Assembly: GCF_900116645.1 (NCBI RefSeq) | Contig: NZ_FPBO01000023.1 | Coordinates: 1-64,000 of the forward strand | Direction of reading: 5' to 3' | Source of the DNA: Pseudoduganella namucuonensis | GTDB lineage: Bacteria; Pseudomonadota; Gammaproteobacteria; Burkholderiales; Burkholderiaceae_D | DNA length: 64,000 nucleotides | Part shown: piece after piece, positions 52,873-61,584 of the stretch | Numbering within the stretch: position 1 is the first letter of the stretch | Layout: every line of letters begins with the position of its first letter | Program-made: the position numbers and the translations under genes | Notes under the pieces: model-generated | The model's database searches: none | Told to the model about the DNA's origin: nothing | The model's input: only the letters and a program-made list of their open reading frames with translations

Positions 52873-53616
52873 TCACATCTGCCTGAACAAGGCCTGATAC
52901 TGCAACGACACCTTAATTCGTTCAGGCCTGTCTTTCAGTATCACTTCCATGTTTTCATCGATCCGCACCGCGCTGACGACATGCCGCAGATTCACCACCG
53001 AGCTGCGATGCACTTGCCAAAACCACTGGGGGTCGAGCTGACCCGCAAGTTGTTTCAATGGCATCCGAATCAGTGCCTCGCCATCGGCCGTGACCACGCG
53101 GGTGTACTTCGCGTCCGATTCAAAGTAATACACGTCGTCCACATGGATCAGGCGCACCAGGGTACCGACCGAGGCCTTGATCCACTGCAGCGCCGCCGCC
53201 GGCTGCACGTCGACGGCGGGCGCCGGGTCTGGTCTCGCTTTCGCAGTGCTCACCTGCGCCATGCGCTCCTGCAGGCGGCGCACCACCGTTACCAGGCGCG
53301 GCAGCTCAACCGGTTTGAGCACATAGTCCGCCACGCCCTTCTCGAACGCCGACATGGCATAGTGATCGTAGGCCGACACGATCACCACCAGGGTCTGCTC
53401 GCCGACCGCCTCGGCCACCTGCAAGCCACTCATGCCCGGCATGCGAATGTCCAGGAAGGCCAGGGTCGGCCGATGGGTGCGAATTGCCTGGAATGCCGAG
53501 GGGCCGTCGCAAGCGGTCGCCACCACCTGGAGCTCGGGCCAGACCAGCACCAGCGCATCGGCCAGTCCGGCAAGGGCGAATGGTTCATCGTCAGCAATGA
53601 CGGCGGTCAGAATCAT
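52873..53616 (-). CDS. LytTR-family response regulator
   Basis: A 247-residue response regulator. The receiver domain (1-120) has the acidic pair D9-D10, phospho-acceptor Asp56 (FLDIRMPGM), the switch residue region VVIVSAYDHYA and Lys in VLKPVELP. The LytTR DNA-binding domain fills about 140-245 (VDDVYYFESDAKYTRVVT, QVHRSSVVNLRHV). The start at 53616 overlaps the upstream kinase stop (ATGA), so the two form a two-component system. Base composition looks lower in GC than the flanking T6SS genes. Confidence 0.93.
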   Translation of the reverse strand: MILTAVIADDEPFALAGLADALVLVWPELQVVATACDGPSAFQAIRTHRPTLAFLDIRMPGMSGLQVAEAVGEQTLVVIVSAYDHYAMSAFEKGVADYVLKPVELPRLVTVVRRLQERMAQVSTAKARPDPAPAVDVQPAAALQWIKASVGTLVRLIHVDDVYYFESDAKYTRVVTADGEALIRMPLKQLAGQLDPQWFWQVHRSSVVNLRHVVSAVRIDENMEVILKDRPERIKVSLQYQALFRQM

Positions 53617-54695
53617 ATGGGATTTCCAGGAATGCTGACTGTAGCACACACGCCCCCGCCCGGCGCATCGGAAATATCGAGTCGCGCGCGACCTTGATAT
53701 GCCGCGGCCAGGCGAGCGCGGATATTAATCAGTCCGACGCCGGTGCCGACCGTATCGCCGGCACCAAAGCCGGGCCCGTTGTCCTTCACCGTAATGTCGA
53801 TGCGTGCCTGCCCCTCATGCGCCACTCGCACGGCCTGTACCGCTATGCCGACCGGTCCGGGCTTGAGTTCTACGCCATGTTTGATGGCATTTTCAACCAG
53901 GGTATGGATAATCAAGTTGGGAAACGGCACGTCCGCCAGTGCCGGATCGAATTGCACGTCCACCTCAAGCCGACCGCCCATGCGCACTCGCACGATGTTC
54001 AAGTAGGTCTCGATTAGGCTAAATTCGCGTCCCAGGACTGAACCTGTGCCACGCACATCCGGGATGGCCTGACGCAAATAGCTGATCAGTTGACTCAACA
54101 GGAAATCGGCATTCTCGGGATCCTTGCGCAGCAGATGCTGCACGCTGGCCAAGGTGTTGTACAAGAAATGCGGTTCAATTTGGGCCTGCAGGAGCGTGAG
54201 GCGGGCTTCCGCCAGTGCCTGGCCTTGCTCGGCGGAGTGACGTTTCAGCGCTTCGCTGCTCAAGCGCTCATGCCACTGGCGCACATACGTGAAGCGCAAA
54301 TAACAGAAAGCGATCAAGCCGCCGACCATCAGTTCCGGAAAGAACCACATAAACGAGGGCATCGCCGAAAGCGTTTGAATTTTTCCGGCCATAAAAAATA
54401 TCAGATGACCGACGGGCAATCCCAGCAAGGCCGCCAGGCCCGCCCATTTCCGGAATTCCTCTGTCGTTGGCATGCGCTCGAAATGTTTGTCGATCATCAT
54501 CGCCAATAGCCAGCTCAAGTAAAAAATGGTGGCCCCGCACGTGACGGCAACGTTCAAGGCCCACATTTTGTCAGTTGGCTTCTTTATGAGCCATATCGCC
54601 GCGACCGCCAGTTGGCTTCCCAGCAGCATCGCAGAATGCGCGATGATGGCGCCGCGCGACAGGCGCGACATCCATACCCCGGTTTTAGGAGACAT
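53613..54695 (-). CDS. LytS/YehU-type sensor histidine kinase
   Basis: A 360-residue membrane histidine kinase paired with the LytTR regulator. Four membrane segments are visible in residues about 15-135. The His_kinase domain has phospho-acceptor His176 (QIEPHFLYNTL), N box HTLVENAIKHG and G box DNGPGFGAG...GLINIRARL. The ATG at 54695 is preceded by AAGGGG. An ATG at 54764 would add a leader MKLLRNSWTG that resembles the start of the ABC ATPase gene and lies in the duplicated repeat, so that start cannot be excluded. The ligand is unknown. Confidence 0.9.
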   Translation of the reverse strand: MSPKTGVWMSRLSRGAIIAHSAMLLGSQLAVAAIWLIKKPTDKMWALNVAVTCGATIFYLSWLLAMMIDKHFERMPTTEEFRKWAGLAALLGLPVGHLIFFMAGKIQTLSAMPSFMWFFPELMVGGLIAFCYLRFTYVRQWHERLSSEALKRHSAEQGQALAEARLTLLQAQIEPHFLYNTLASVQHLLRKDPENADFLLSQLISYLRQAIPDVRGTGSVLGREFSLIETYLNIVRVRMGGRLEVDVQFDPALADVPFPNLIIHTLVENAIKHGVELKPGPVGIAVQAVRVAHEGQARIDITVKDNGPGFGAGDTVGTGVGLINIRARLAAAYQGRARLDISDAPGGGVCATVSIPGNPI

Positions 54696-54735
54696 ATCGC
54701 CCCCTTCATTGAGGAGATCGCGCGTATGTTTTATT

Positions 54736-54817
54736 CCTGTCCAGCTATTTCTTAGAAGTTTCATGATATTCCCAGTGTAGTTGTTCGGTTTACCGTAGGC
54801 AATGCAAACGTCGACAG
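54736..54817 (-). repeat. Duplicated leader, copy A (before the kinase gene)
   Basis: This 82-base segment is about 80 percent identical to 57103-57187 in the same orientation. Shared blocks include GTTTCATGAT, TGTAGTT and GCAATGCAAACGTCG. On the minus strand each copy carries an ATG followed by MK-x-L-x-NSWTG codons. It lies upstream of the histidine kinase. Confidence 0.75.
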
Positions 54818-54915
54818 TCGAGCGGGCCAATTGCCGTCGACAGGTCGATCGGCTCTGGGTTGTCCGTGCGGCTGCGCATATCGTCACGGTCACGCATCTC
54901 ATCCTTCCTAAAGAA

Positions 54916-56334
54916 TCAGGCCCACGGGCTCAGCCACATGATGCCCGCGCAACACGCCATCCAGCCAACGATTACGAGTATCTCCACGATGCCACTGCCG
55001 GGCGCACCCTGGTGTCGCGCGTTGAACTCGGCACGTTTCCGGTGACTCCCGCCACGAACGTTCAGCAGAGCGCAACTGGCCGCGCATCCCGCTGAGCACA
55101 CGACCAGCGAGACCGCAAACACGGGATGGCGCTTCAACAACATAAAGAGGGGCACGGAGATAAGGACCATCAGCGGCGTCAGCGCCGCCTCGACCTTCGC
55201 ACGCAAGATGGCCTTGCGCGACATGGGGGAAGTCCCCAGGAGGTCAGGAGCATCCTCGGCCGTGAAGATGAGCCAGGAAAGAGCGCTCGCGCACGATCCC
55301 GAGATCAGGATCAGGCTGAGCCACATCCACGGCGTGCCGTCGGACTGGTACTTCCAGAGGATGAGCGCTATCGGGGCGGCGTAGCCGAGTTGCTGCAAAA
55401 GCTGTGATAGCAGGCCCGGATCACGGGCGATGAGTCGCAGTTCCTTGGAGACGAGGATCTTGTGCGGGTCCGAACGGAATACCATCGTCTCGGCGGACTG
55501 GGCGCGACCTAAGCCCTTCGACGTACCGCTCGATAGTAGCGAGGCAGACACAAACGGGCCGCCCAAGGCCCTCACCGTGGCAATGAACAAGGCGATGCAG
55601 CCGACGGTAAAGATCAGCGTGGCGGCAAAGCCGTTCAGGATCAGTGAGGCCGGCTGCCAGATGAGAGCAGCGCCAGTTTCGGCGGCTTGCCGGCCGAGAT
55701 CACCGAGCCCCTGCGGGGTTTGCCGCGGCATCATGCTGGGCAGCTGTATCACCAGCAGGAAGCTGATTCCGACCACTGCCGACATGATCTGCGCGAACAC
55801 GTGCGTCCGCCTCGGCCCCAGCAACTGGAACATGCCGAGCGCAATCAGCAGGGCGAGACTTGTCGTGAGCATGGCGAAGGCCGGGACGAGCAGATAGACC
55901 TTGAGCCAGTCCATGTGTCCCAGCATCACAAAGATGTCCGCGAACGGGAACAGTAGCGCGGCGAACTCCAGCGTCACCGTAATAGCTATGCTCATGGCGC
56001 GCGCCCCGATGAACGACGTTGGGGCAAGCGGAGAAGTGAGCAGAAGCTCCATGTCCCGTCGCGTATAGATCGCTTCAATCACGAGGAACAGGCACCGCGA
56101 CAGCATCGTCCCGAAGACGAAGCTGATGAGTCCTGTAACGATCAGCAGGCGGAGGCCGCGAGGCATTGGCGGTGCGTCCTCAAGCGCGAACTCGGTCGCT
56201 GCGGCGACCAGGTGCATGAGGACGAGCGCTACGATGAGGAACACGGCGCTTATCCGTCTGACAAGCCCCGCGCGCCAAAAGAGTCTCAGCTCATGCTGCA
56301 GGAGCCAGATTGCAGAACCTTTGCCCGAAATCAC
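54916..56334 (-). CDS. ABC-2-type exporter permease
   Basis: A 472-residue polytopic membrane protein with about 11-12 hydrophobic segments (e.g. VFLIVALVLMHLVAAAT, FLLVIQLPSMM, VEILVIVGWMACCAGIMWL). It begins HELRLFWRAGLVRRI and contains TRRDMELLLTSPLAP and LVSKELRLIARDPGLLSQL, found in ABC-2-type permeases. It overlaps the ATPase gene by four bases (ATGA), so the two form one exporter. The exported substrate is unknown; LytTR-controlled exporters often handle antimicrobial peptides, which is only a suggestion here. Confidence 0.82.
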   Translation of the reverse strand: MISGKGSAIWLLQHELRLFWRAGLVRRISAVFLIVALVLMHLVAAATEFALEDAPPMPRGLRLLIVTGLISFVFGTMLSRCLFLVIEAIYTRRDMELLLTSPLAPTSFIGARAMSIAITVTLEFAALLFPFADIFVMLGHMDWLKVYLLVPAFAMLTTSLALLIALGMFQLLGPRRTHVFAQIMSAVVGISFLLVIQLPSMMPRQTPQGLGDLGRQAAETGAALIWQPASLILNGFAATLIFTVGCIALFIATVRALGGPFVSASLLSSGTSKGLGRAQSAETMVFRSDPHKILVSKELRLIARDPGLLSQLLQQLGYAAPIALILWKYQSDGTPWMWLSLILISGSCASALSWLIFTAEDAPDLLGTSPMSRKAILRAKVEAALTPLMVLISVPLFMLLKRHPVFAVSLVVCSAGCAASCALLNVRGGSHRKRAEFNARHQGAPGSGIVEILVIVGWMACCAGIMWLSPWA

Positions 56335-57131
56335 GATGCGGCCACCTCTTCCTTGGCGTTCGTGACAAGGCGCAGGAAGATGTCTTCGAGAGTGCCGCCG
56401 ACCTGTTGTGTGCGGGTCCTCAGTTCGTCCAGCGTTCCCTCGGCGAGCACCCGCCCCGATGCAATGATGCCCAGCCTCTGAACCATGCGCTCGGCGACGT
56501 CCATGAGGTGTGTCGTAAGGATGATCGTGCAGCCTTGTCGTGCGCGCTCAAGCAGCAGGTCTTTCACTTGACGTGCAATGGCAGCGTCGAGGCCAGTCAG
56601 CGGCTCGTCGAGAATCAGAAGCCGCGGCTCATGCAGGAGTGCCCCGGCCAGTGCGGCCTTCTGCTTCATGCCGCGCGAAAAGCCTTCGCAGCGCTCATCG
56701 CGGTGCTGCCAGAGATCCAAGCGTTTTAGGAGTTCCTGGGCGTGGCCTTGAGCCTTGTTCGCATCGAGCCGCCAGAGACCGACGATGAACTCGAGGTACT
56801 CCATCACCGTCAGCTTGTCGTAGAGTAACGGCTCATCGGGCACCCACGCGATGAGTTTTTTGGCGGCCAGCGGGTCCTTCCGCACGTCAATGCCAAAGAC
56901 CTCGATGGTTCCTGCGTCCGGCGCCAGAAGACCCGCGATCATGCGCAGAGTCGTGCTCTTGCCGGCGCCATTGGGGCCCAGGAGTCCATAAAACTCGCCC
57001 GGTGCTATCGTCAGATCGATCCCCGAGACTGCGGGCCGGCCGAACGACTTCCGCAGTCCGCTAACCCGTAACGCATGGAGTTCTGAAGCGCCACTCCCTG
57101 ATCCTGTCCAACTATTTGCTAGAGGTTTCAT
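56331..57131 (-). CDS. ABC transporter ATP-binding protein
   Basis: A 266-residue ABC ATPase. Walker A is GPNGAGKST (residues 52-60), the Q-loop region is WVPDEPLLYDKLTV, the signature is a variant FSRGMKQKAALAGALLHEP, Walker B is LLILDEPLTGLD, and the H-switch is in LTTHLMD. The C-terminal region matches daunorubicin-type drug-exporter ATPases. The start at 57131 lies in the duplicated leader (MKPLANSWTG). It is cotranscribed with the permease and points in the same direction as the two-component genes. Confidence 0.93.
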   Translation of the reverse strand: MKPLANSWTGSGSGASELHALRVSGLRKSFGRPAVSGIDLTIAPGEFYGLLGPNGAGKSTTLRMIAGLLAPDAGTIEVFGIDVRKDPLAAKKLIAWVPDEPLLYDKLTVMEYLEFIVGLWRLDANKAQGHAQELLKRLDLWQHRDERCEGFSRGMKQKAALAGALLHEPRLLILDEPLTGLDAAIARQVKDLLLERARQGCTIILTTHLMDVAERMVQRLGIIASGRVLAEGTLDELRTRTQQVGGTLEDIFLRLVTNAKEEVAAS

Positions 57132-57187
57132 GATGTTCCCTACCCTATGTAGTTAGTCGGTTTTCTCAAGCAATGCAAACGTCGCAG
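57103..57187 (-). repeat. Duplicated leader, copy B (before the ABC ATPase gene)
   Basis: The second copy of the segment at 54736-54817. It includes the ABC ATPase start codon and the 50 or so bases upstream, so it likely carries the promoter or translation signals. Compared with copy A it has a small insertion (TACCCTA in place of A) and scattered point changes. Confidence 0.75.
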
Positions 57188-57888
57188 CGGCTTCCACTCA
57201 AAATGGTTCGCATCAAGTACCACCGATCATTTGCGTTTGACCGCATCAGTTGGCATCTGCCAATTGATGTCGATGGACGCACGATAAAGGCTTGGCCCCA
57301 ATGCGGGATACATGCTGCGACGAATCCCGGTTTTCTCGGCCTCGGTACCGGATTGCCGCGACGAACAAGGAACGCGGTTTGCGAAGGAGTCTTGTTTTTC
57401 CTTCATGTTCCAGCGCTACTGGCCGGGCAGTGGCTGCGCGAAAAGCAGAACGTGCGCAAGCGGTAAGCCGACGCCGTTATTGATGTGACACACGTTCATC
57501 ACTTTGCTAAAGGTCGGAGCGCAACGGCTTGTTGGCGAACGGCGTTTTGCACAAGCGTGGTGTGAGTTGCTCAACCCGTGAGGCGGGCTGCTGGCCGCAT
57601 ATGGCGAAACCTGCATCGCCGCGCTGGGGCTGGTGATAATGGCGATGCCGGCGGCCCGGTGTGGTTCAACGCTGTACGCCTGCGGAGGTGACAAACACTG
57701 GGCATGGCACCGCAAACAGGCCGAGAAACTGGAACTGTTCAAGAACGGCATCGCGCTGCACGTCAACTCGAGTAGGATATCCAATCCCTTCTCGATTTGG
57801 TTCAGCGGCTATTCGGCTGCCTTGAAAGGGCAAGCAAAGGCGCACCCAGCGGCAAGCTGCTGATGCATGTGTTGGGCCCACCCTGCAC
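57188..57888. other. About 700 bases without a confident gene
   Basis: Only short frames occur (longest about 120 residues, minus strand), and none has a recognised domain, a good ribosome site or convincing codon use. The stretch separates the ABC module from the effector-clpV block and may be decayed DNA left by the module's insertion. The part 57300-57470 is lower in GC than the flanks. Confidence 0.5.
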
Positions 57889-58122
57889 ATGTCCGGGCAA
57901 ATCCAGAACGCCGTGATGATCCTTGCGAGCATGCTGACGATGATGGGCGCAGCTCTGGCTACGGGCGCTGCCAACCATTTCGCGCACATGGCGGGTAACG
58001 GCCTTCCTTGGACTGGGATGGGTATCGGCGCCGCCGTGCTAGCGGCCGTGACGATGTTTCTGTGGTGGAGAATGATGTCGGCGCCGCCGGCGCTGCCGGC
58101 GGCCCGCATGGCCGCGCGCTGA
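57889..58122 (+). CDS. Possible small membrane protein
   Basis: A 77-residue frame with two hydrophobic stretches (ILASMLTMMGAALATGA and GIGAAVLAAVTMFLWW) typical of a small two-helix membrane protein. It has no clear ribosome site and no recognised family, so it could be spurious. It converges with the metallopeptidase gene; a role as an immunity protein is conceivable but unsupported. Confidence 0.35.
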   Translation: MSGQIQNAVMILASMLTMMGAALATGAANHFAHMAGNGLPWTGMGIGAAVLAAVTMFLWWRMMSAPPALPAARMAAR

Positions 58123-58162
58123 AGGCGCGGCCGGAAAAGTTTCGGTGTCGCCCCGCTGTCGC

Positions 58163-58816
58163 CTACAACATCACCAGGTCGGTGTAGGCGCGGCGCACAT
58201 GGCCGCTTTCATCGCACATCGGCCACTCGTGGCGCATCAAGTTGTCGTTCTCGATGCGCACGCTCCAAGTCGGCTTGGTCAGGCGCAGGTTCTGCAGCTT
58301 GAGCGCGCGGCCCGCGTCGCCGAAGCTGCAGTTCCCGGTGCGCATGGCCATGTTCTGCGCCGCCGTCTTGATGACCTTGGCGAAGTCCGGCTTGTTCTGC
58401 AGGCTGCCGTTGAAGAACTCGGGCGTTTCTATCCACTGCTTCGCGTGGCCCATCTCGTGCAGGAAGGCGATGTAGTTGTGCAGCGGCGCGTTGGCCTTGC
58501 CTTCCTGCTTGATCTCGAAGCGGGCGTCGAAGTTGAAGTACACCACCCCCTTGCCCGGCGCCGGATCGTCGCTGCTGAAGCAGGTGTAGCCGCCGCCCTT
58601 CATGCCCACCAGGTAGACGTCCTGCTCGGCATTGGTCACCACCGACAGGATGGCCTGCGCCGTCACCGAATTGGCCGAGGCCCATGCCCGCACCTCGTGC
58701 AGGATGGCCAGCATTTCGGTGCGCGAGGCGATCCCCGGATTGCCGAACAGGTCGCTGCTCAGCGCGGCCCGGAACAGCGCGTTCACTTCATCCGGGGTTG
58801 GAATAATCAGTGCCAT
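58163..58816 (-). CDS. M91-like zinc metallopeptidase, candidate T6SS effector
   Basis: A 217-residue protein without a signal peptide, carrying the zinc motif HExxH: H120-E121-M-G-H124 (IAFLHEMGHAKQW). Near the C-terminus, E189-N190...N192...R195 and R209-A-Y211 resemble the E-x-x-N-x-x-R...R-x-x-Y pattern that I associate with M91 (NleD-like) effector peptidases. The ATG at 58816 follows AAGGAG. It lies 15 bases downstream of clpV on the same strand, inside the T6SS locus, which suggests a cargo effector. No cognate immunity gene is evident. Family and function are inferred from motifs. Confidence 0.68.
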   Translation of the reverse strand: MALIIPTPDEVNALFRAALSSDLFGNPGIASRTEMLAILHEVRAWASANSVTAQAILSVVTNAEQDVYLVGMKGGGYTCFSSDDPAPGKGVVYFNFDARFEIKQEGKANAPLHNYIAFLHEMGHAKQWIETPEFFNGSLQNKPDFAKVIKTAAQNMAMRTGNCSFGDAGRALKLQNLRLTKPTWSVRIENDNLMRHEWPMCDESGHVRRAYTDLVML

Positions 58817-58831
58817 GTGCTCTCCTTTTTA

Positions 58832-61573
58832 TCAGCTGAAACTGTAGGTAAAACCGCCGTCCTTCGCGTCCACCTGCACGCCGCCGATGGTGCCGCCCTC
58901 CATCATCCGCGTCAGGAACTCGCGGCTGATGTCCGGCAGCATGGTGTTGGTGAGGATGGCGTCGATCATGCGGCCGCCGGACTCGCCCTCGGTGCAGCGC
59001 GACACCACCAGCTTGACCACGTCCTCGCTGTACTGGAACGGGATCTTGTAGCGCGCCTCCACACGCTTCTTGATGCGGTTCAGTTGCAGCTTGACGATCT
59101 GGCCCAGCATCTCGTCCGACAGCGGGTAATAGGGAATCGTGACGATGCGGCCCAGCAGCGCCGGCGGGAACACCTTCAGCATCGCCGGGCGCAGCGCCTT
59201 GGCCATGCCTTCCGGGTCGGGCATCAGGTCCGGGTCCTTGCACAGGCCGGCGATCAACTCGGTGCCGGCGTTGGTGGTGAGGATGATCAGCGTGTTCTTG
59301 AAGTCGATGAAGCGGCCCTCGCCGTCCTCCATGAAGCCCTTGTCGAACACCTGGAAGAACATCTCGTGCACGTCCGGATGCGCCTTCTCCACCTCGTCCA
59401 GCAGCACCACGGAGTACGGCTTGCGGCGCACCGCCTCGGTCAGCACGCCGCCCTCGCCGTAGCCCACATAGCCCGGCGGCGCGCCCTTCAGCGTCGACAC
59501 CGTGTGCGCCTCCTGGTACTCGCTCATGTTGATGGTGATGAGATTCTGCTCGCCGCCATACAGCGCTTCGGCCAGGGCCAGCGCGGTTTCGGTCTTGCCG
59601 ACGCCGGAGGTGCCGGCCAGCATGAACACGCCGATCGGCTTGCTCGGGTTGTCCAGTCCCGCGCGCGAGGTCTGGATGCGCTTGGCGATCATCTCCATCG
59701 CGTGGTCCTGGCCGATCACGCGCTGGCTCAGCAGCGAAGCGACCTTGAGGATGGTTTCCATCTCGTTCTTGGCCATGCGGCCGACCGGGATGCCGGTCCA
59801 GTCGCCGACCACGGAGGCCACGGCCTGGTAGTCCACGGTGGGCAGGATCAGCGGGGATTCGCCCTGCAGTTCGGTGAGCTTGGCCTGCACGCCCTTCAGC
59901 TGTTCCATCAGCGTGGCGCGTTCGGCCGAGTCGAGCGCCGGCGAGGCCGCCGGAACCGCCGCTCCCGCCTCGGCGGCGGCCGCCGCCTCCAGGCTGCTGC
60001 CCGTGCCTTCCACCGGCAGCGCGCCGTCGCGCAGCCTGGCGCGCAGGGCCAGCAATTCATCGACCAGCACGCGCTCGGCGTTCCAGCGGTTTTCCAGCCC
60101 GCCCAGGCGGTCGCGCTCCGTGTTCAGCAGCGCGGTGGCCTCGGCCTCGCGCTTGGCGGTCTCGATGCCGATCGCGTTTTCGCGCGCGATGATGCCCAGT
60201 TCCGTCTCCAGCGCCTCGATGCGGCGGCGGCTGTCGTCCACTTCCGCCGGCGTGGCGTGCAGGCTGACGGCCACGCGCGCGCAGGCGGTGTCGATCAGGC
60301 TGACCGACTTGTCCGGCAGCTGGCGCGCCGGGATGTAGCGGTGCGACAGCTTGACGGCGGCCTCCAGCGCCTCATCCAGGATTTGCACCTTGTGGTGCTT
60401 TTCCATGGTGGAGGCGACGCCGCGCATCATCAGGATCGCGCGTTCCTCGCTCGGCTCGTCGACCTGCACGGTCTGGAAGCGGCGGGTCAGCGCCGGGTCT
60501 TTCTCGATGTGCTTCTTGTATTCGGCGAAGGTGGTGGCGCCGATGGTGCGCAGCGTGCCGCGCGCCAGGGCCGGCTTGAGCAGGTTGGCCGCGTCGCCGG
60601 TGCCGGCCGCGCCGCCCGCGCCCACCAGGGTGTGGGTCTCGTCGATGAACAGGATGATGGGCTTGGCGCTGCCCTGCACTTCGTCGATCACGGAGCGCAG
60701 GCGCTGCTCGAACTCGCCCTTCATGCTGGCGCCGGCCTGCAGCAGGCCCACGTCCAGCACCAGCAGCTGCACTTCCTTCAGGCTGGGCGGCACGTCGCCG
60801 CGGGCGATGCGCTGGGCGAAGCCCTCCACCACGGCGGTCTTGCCGACGCCGGCCTCGCCCACCAGGATGGGATTGTTCTGGCGGCGGCGCATCAGGATGT
60901 CGACCACTTGGCGGATCTCGTCGTCGCGGCCGACGATGGGGTCCATCTTGCCGCCGCGGGCCTGCTCGGTGAGATCGACGGTGAACTTCTTCAGCGCCTC
61001 CTGCTTGCCCATGGCGGCCGGCGCGATCGCGCCGCTGGCCTCGCCGGGAGCGGCGCCGCCGCCGGCCTGGAAGCCGTCGGTGGCGGCCATGGCCGATTCC
61101 GGCGAATCCTTCAGCAGGCTGGCGAACTTCTCGCTCAGGTCCTCGCCCTTGATCTTCTGGAACTGCGACGACATGCCGTACAGCGCGTTGCGCAGGCCGG
61201 ACGTCTTCAGCATGCCCACCAGCAGGTGGCCGGAACGCACCGACGATTCGCCGAACATCAGCGTGCCGTACACCCACGCGCGCTCCACGGTTTCCTCCAG
61301 CTGCGACGACAGGTCGATGCTGGAGGTGGAGCCGCGCGGCAGCCGGTCCAGCGCCGCCGTCAGGTCGCGCGCCAGCGCGGCGGCGTCCAGTTCATAGTGC
61401 TTGATGAGGCGCAGCACGTCCGAATCCTGCAGTTGCAGGATCTGGTGCATCCAGTGCGCCAGTTCCACATAGGGATTTCCGCGCAGCTTGGCGAACACGG
61501 TGCTGCTCTCGATGGCGCGGTAGCAAAGGGAATTCAGTTTTCCGAACAGGGCAACGCGGCTGATTTCTGCCAT
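58832..61573 (-). CDS. clpV: T6SS sheath-recycling ATPase ClpV (TssH)
   Basis: A 913-residue AAA+ unfoldase that disassembles the contracted sheath. The N domain (1-160) begins VALFGKLNSLCYRAIESS. The first AAA domain has Walker A GEAGVGKTA (near 235) and Walker B LFIDETHTL. A coiled-coil middle domain follows (EALETELGIIARENAIG). The second AAA domain has Walker A GTSGVGKTE (near 650), the pore loop PPGYVGYGEGG and VLLDEVEKAHPDV. The ATG at 61573 follows AAGGA; the frame remains open 100 codons upstream inside tssG but is not conserved there. Confidence 0.97.
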   Translation of the reverse strand: MAEISRVALFGKLNSLCYRAIESSTVFAKLRGNPYVELAHWMHQILQLQDSDVLRLIKHYELDAAALARDLTAALDRLPRGSTSSIDLSSQLEETVERAWVYGTLMFGESSVRSGHLLVGMLKTSGLRNALYGMSSQFQKIKGEDLSEKFASLLKDSPESAMAATDGFQAGGGAAPGEASGAIAPAAMGKQEALKKFTVDLTEQARGGKMDPIVGRDDEIRQVVDILMRRRQNNPILVGEAGVGKTAVVEGFAQRIARGDVPPSLKEVQLLVLDVGLLQAGASMKGEFEQRLRSVIDEVQGSAKPIILFIDETHTLVGAGGAAGTGDAANLLKPALARGTLRTIGATTFAEYKKHIEKDPALTRRFQTVQVDEPSEERAILMMRGVASTMEKHHKVQILDEALEAAVKLSHRYIPARQLPDKSVSLIDTACARVAVSLHATPAEVDDSRRRIEALETELGIIARENAIGIETAKREAEATALLNTERDRLGGLENRWNAERVLVDELLALRARLRDGALPVEGTGSSLEAAAAAEAGAAVPAASPALDSAERATLMEQLKGVQAKLTELQGESPLILPTVDYQAVASVVGDWTGIPVGRMAKNEMETILKVASLLSQRVIGQDHAMEMIAKRIQTSRAGLDNPSKPIGVFMLAGTSGVGKTETALALAEALYGGEQNLITINMSEYQEAHTVSTLKGAPPGYVGYGEGGVLTEAVRRKPYSVVLLDEVEKAHPDVHEMFFQVFDKGFMEDGEGRFIDFKNTLIILTTNAGTELIAGLCKDPDLMPDPEGMAKALRPAMLKVFPPALLGRIVTIPYYPLSDEMLGQIVKLQLNRIKKRVEARYKIPFQYSEDVVKLVVSRCTEGESGGRMIDAILTNTMLPDISREFLTRMMEGGTIGGVQVDAKDGGFTYSFS

Positions 61574-61584
61574 GATGTTTTTCC

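Noticed and set aside
57173..57466. A 97-codon frame after the ABC module
   Set aside because: It begins inside the duplicated leader, has no ribosome site or recognised domain and unconvincing codon use.
57666..58109. A 147-codon minus-strand frame
   Set aside because: No family, no start signal; composition looks like chance.
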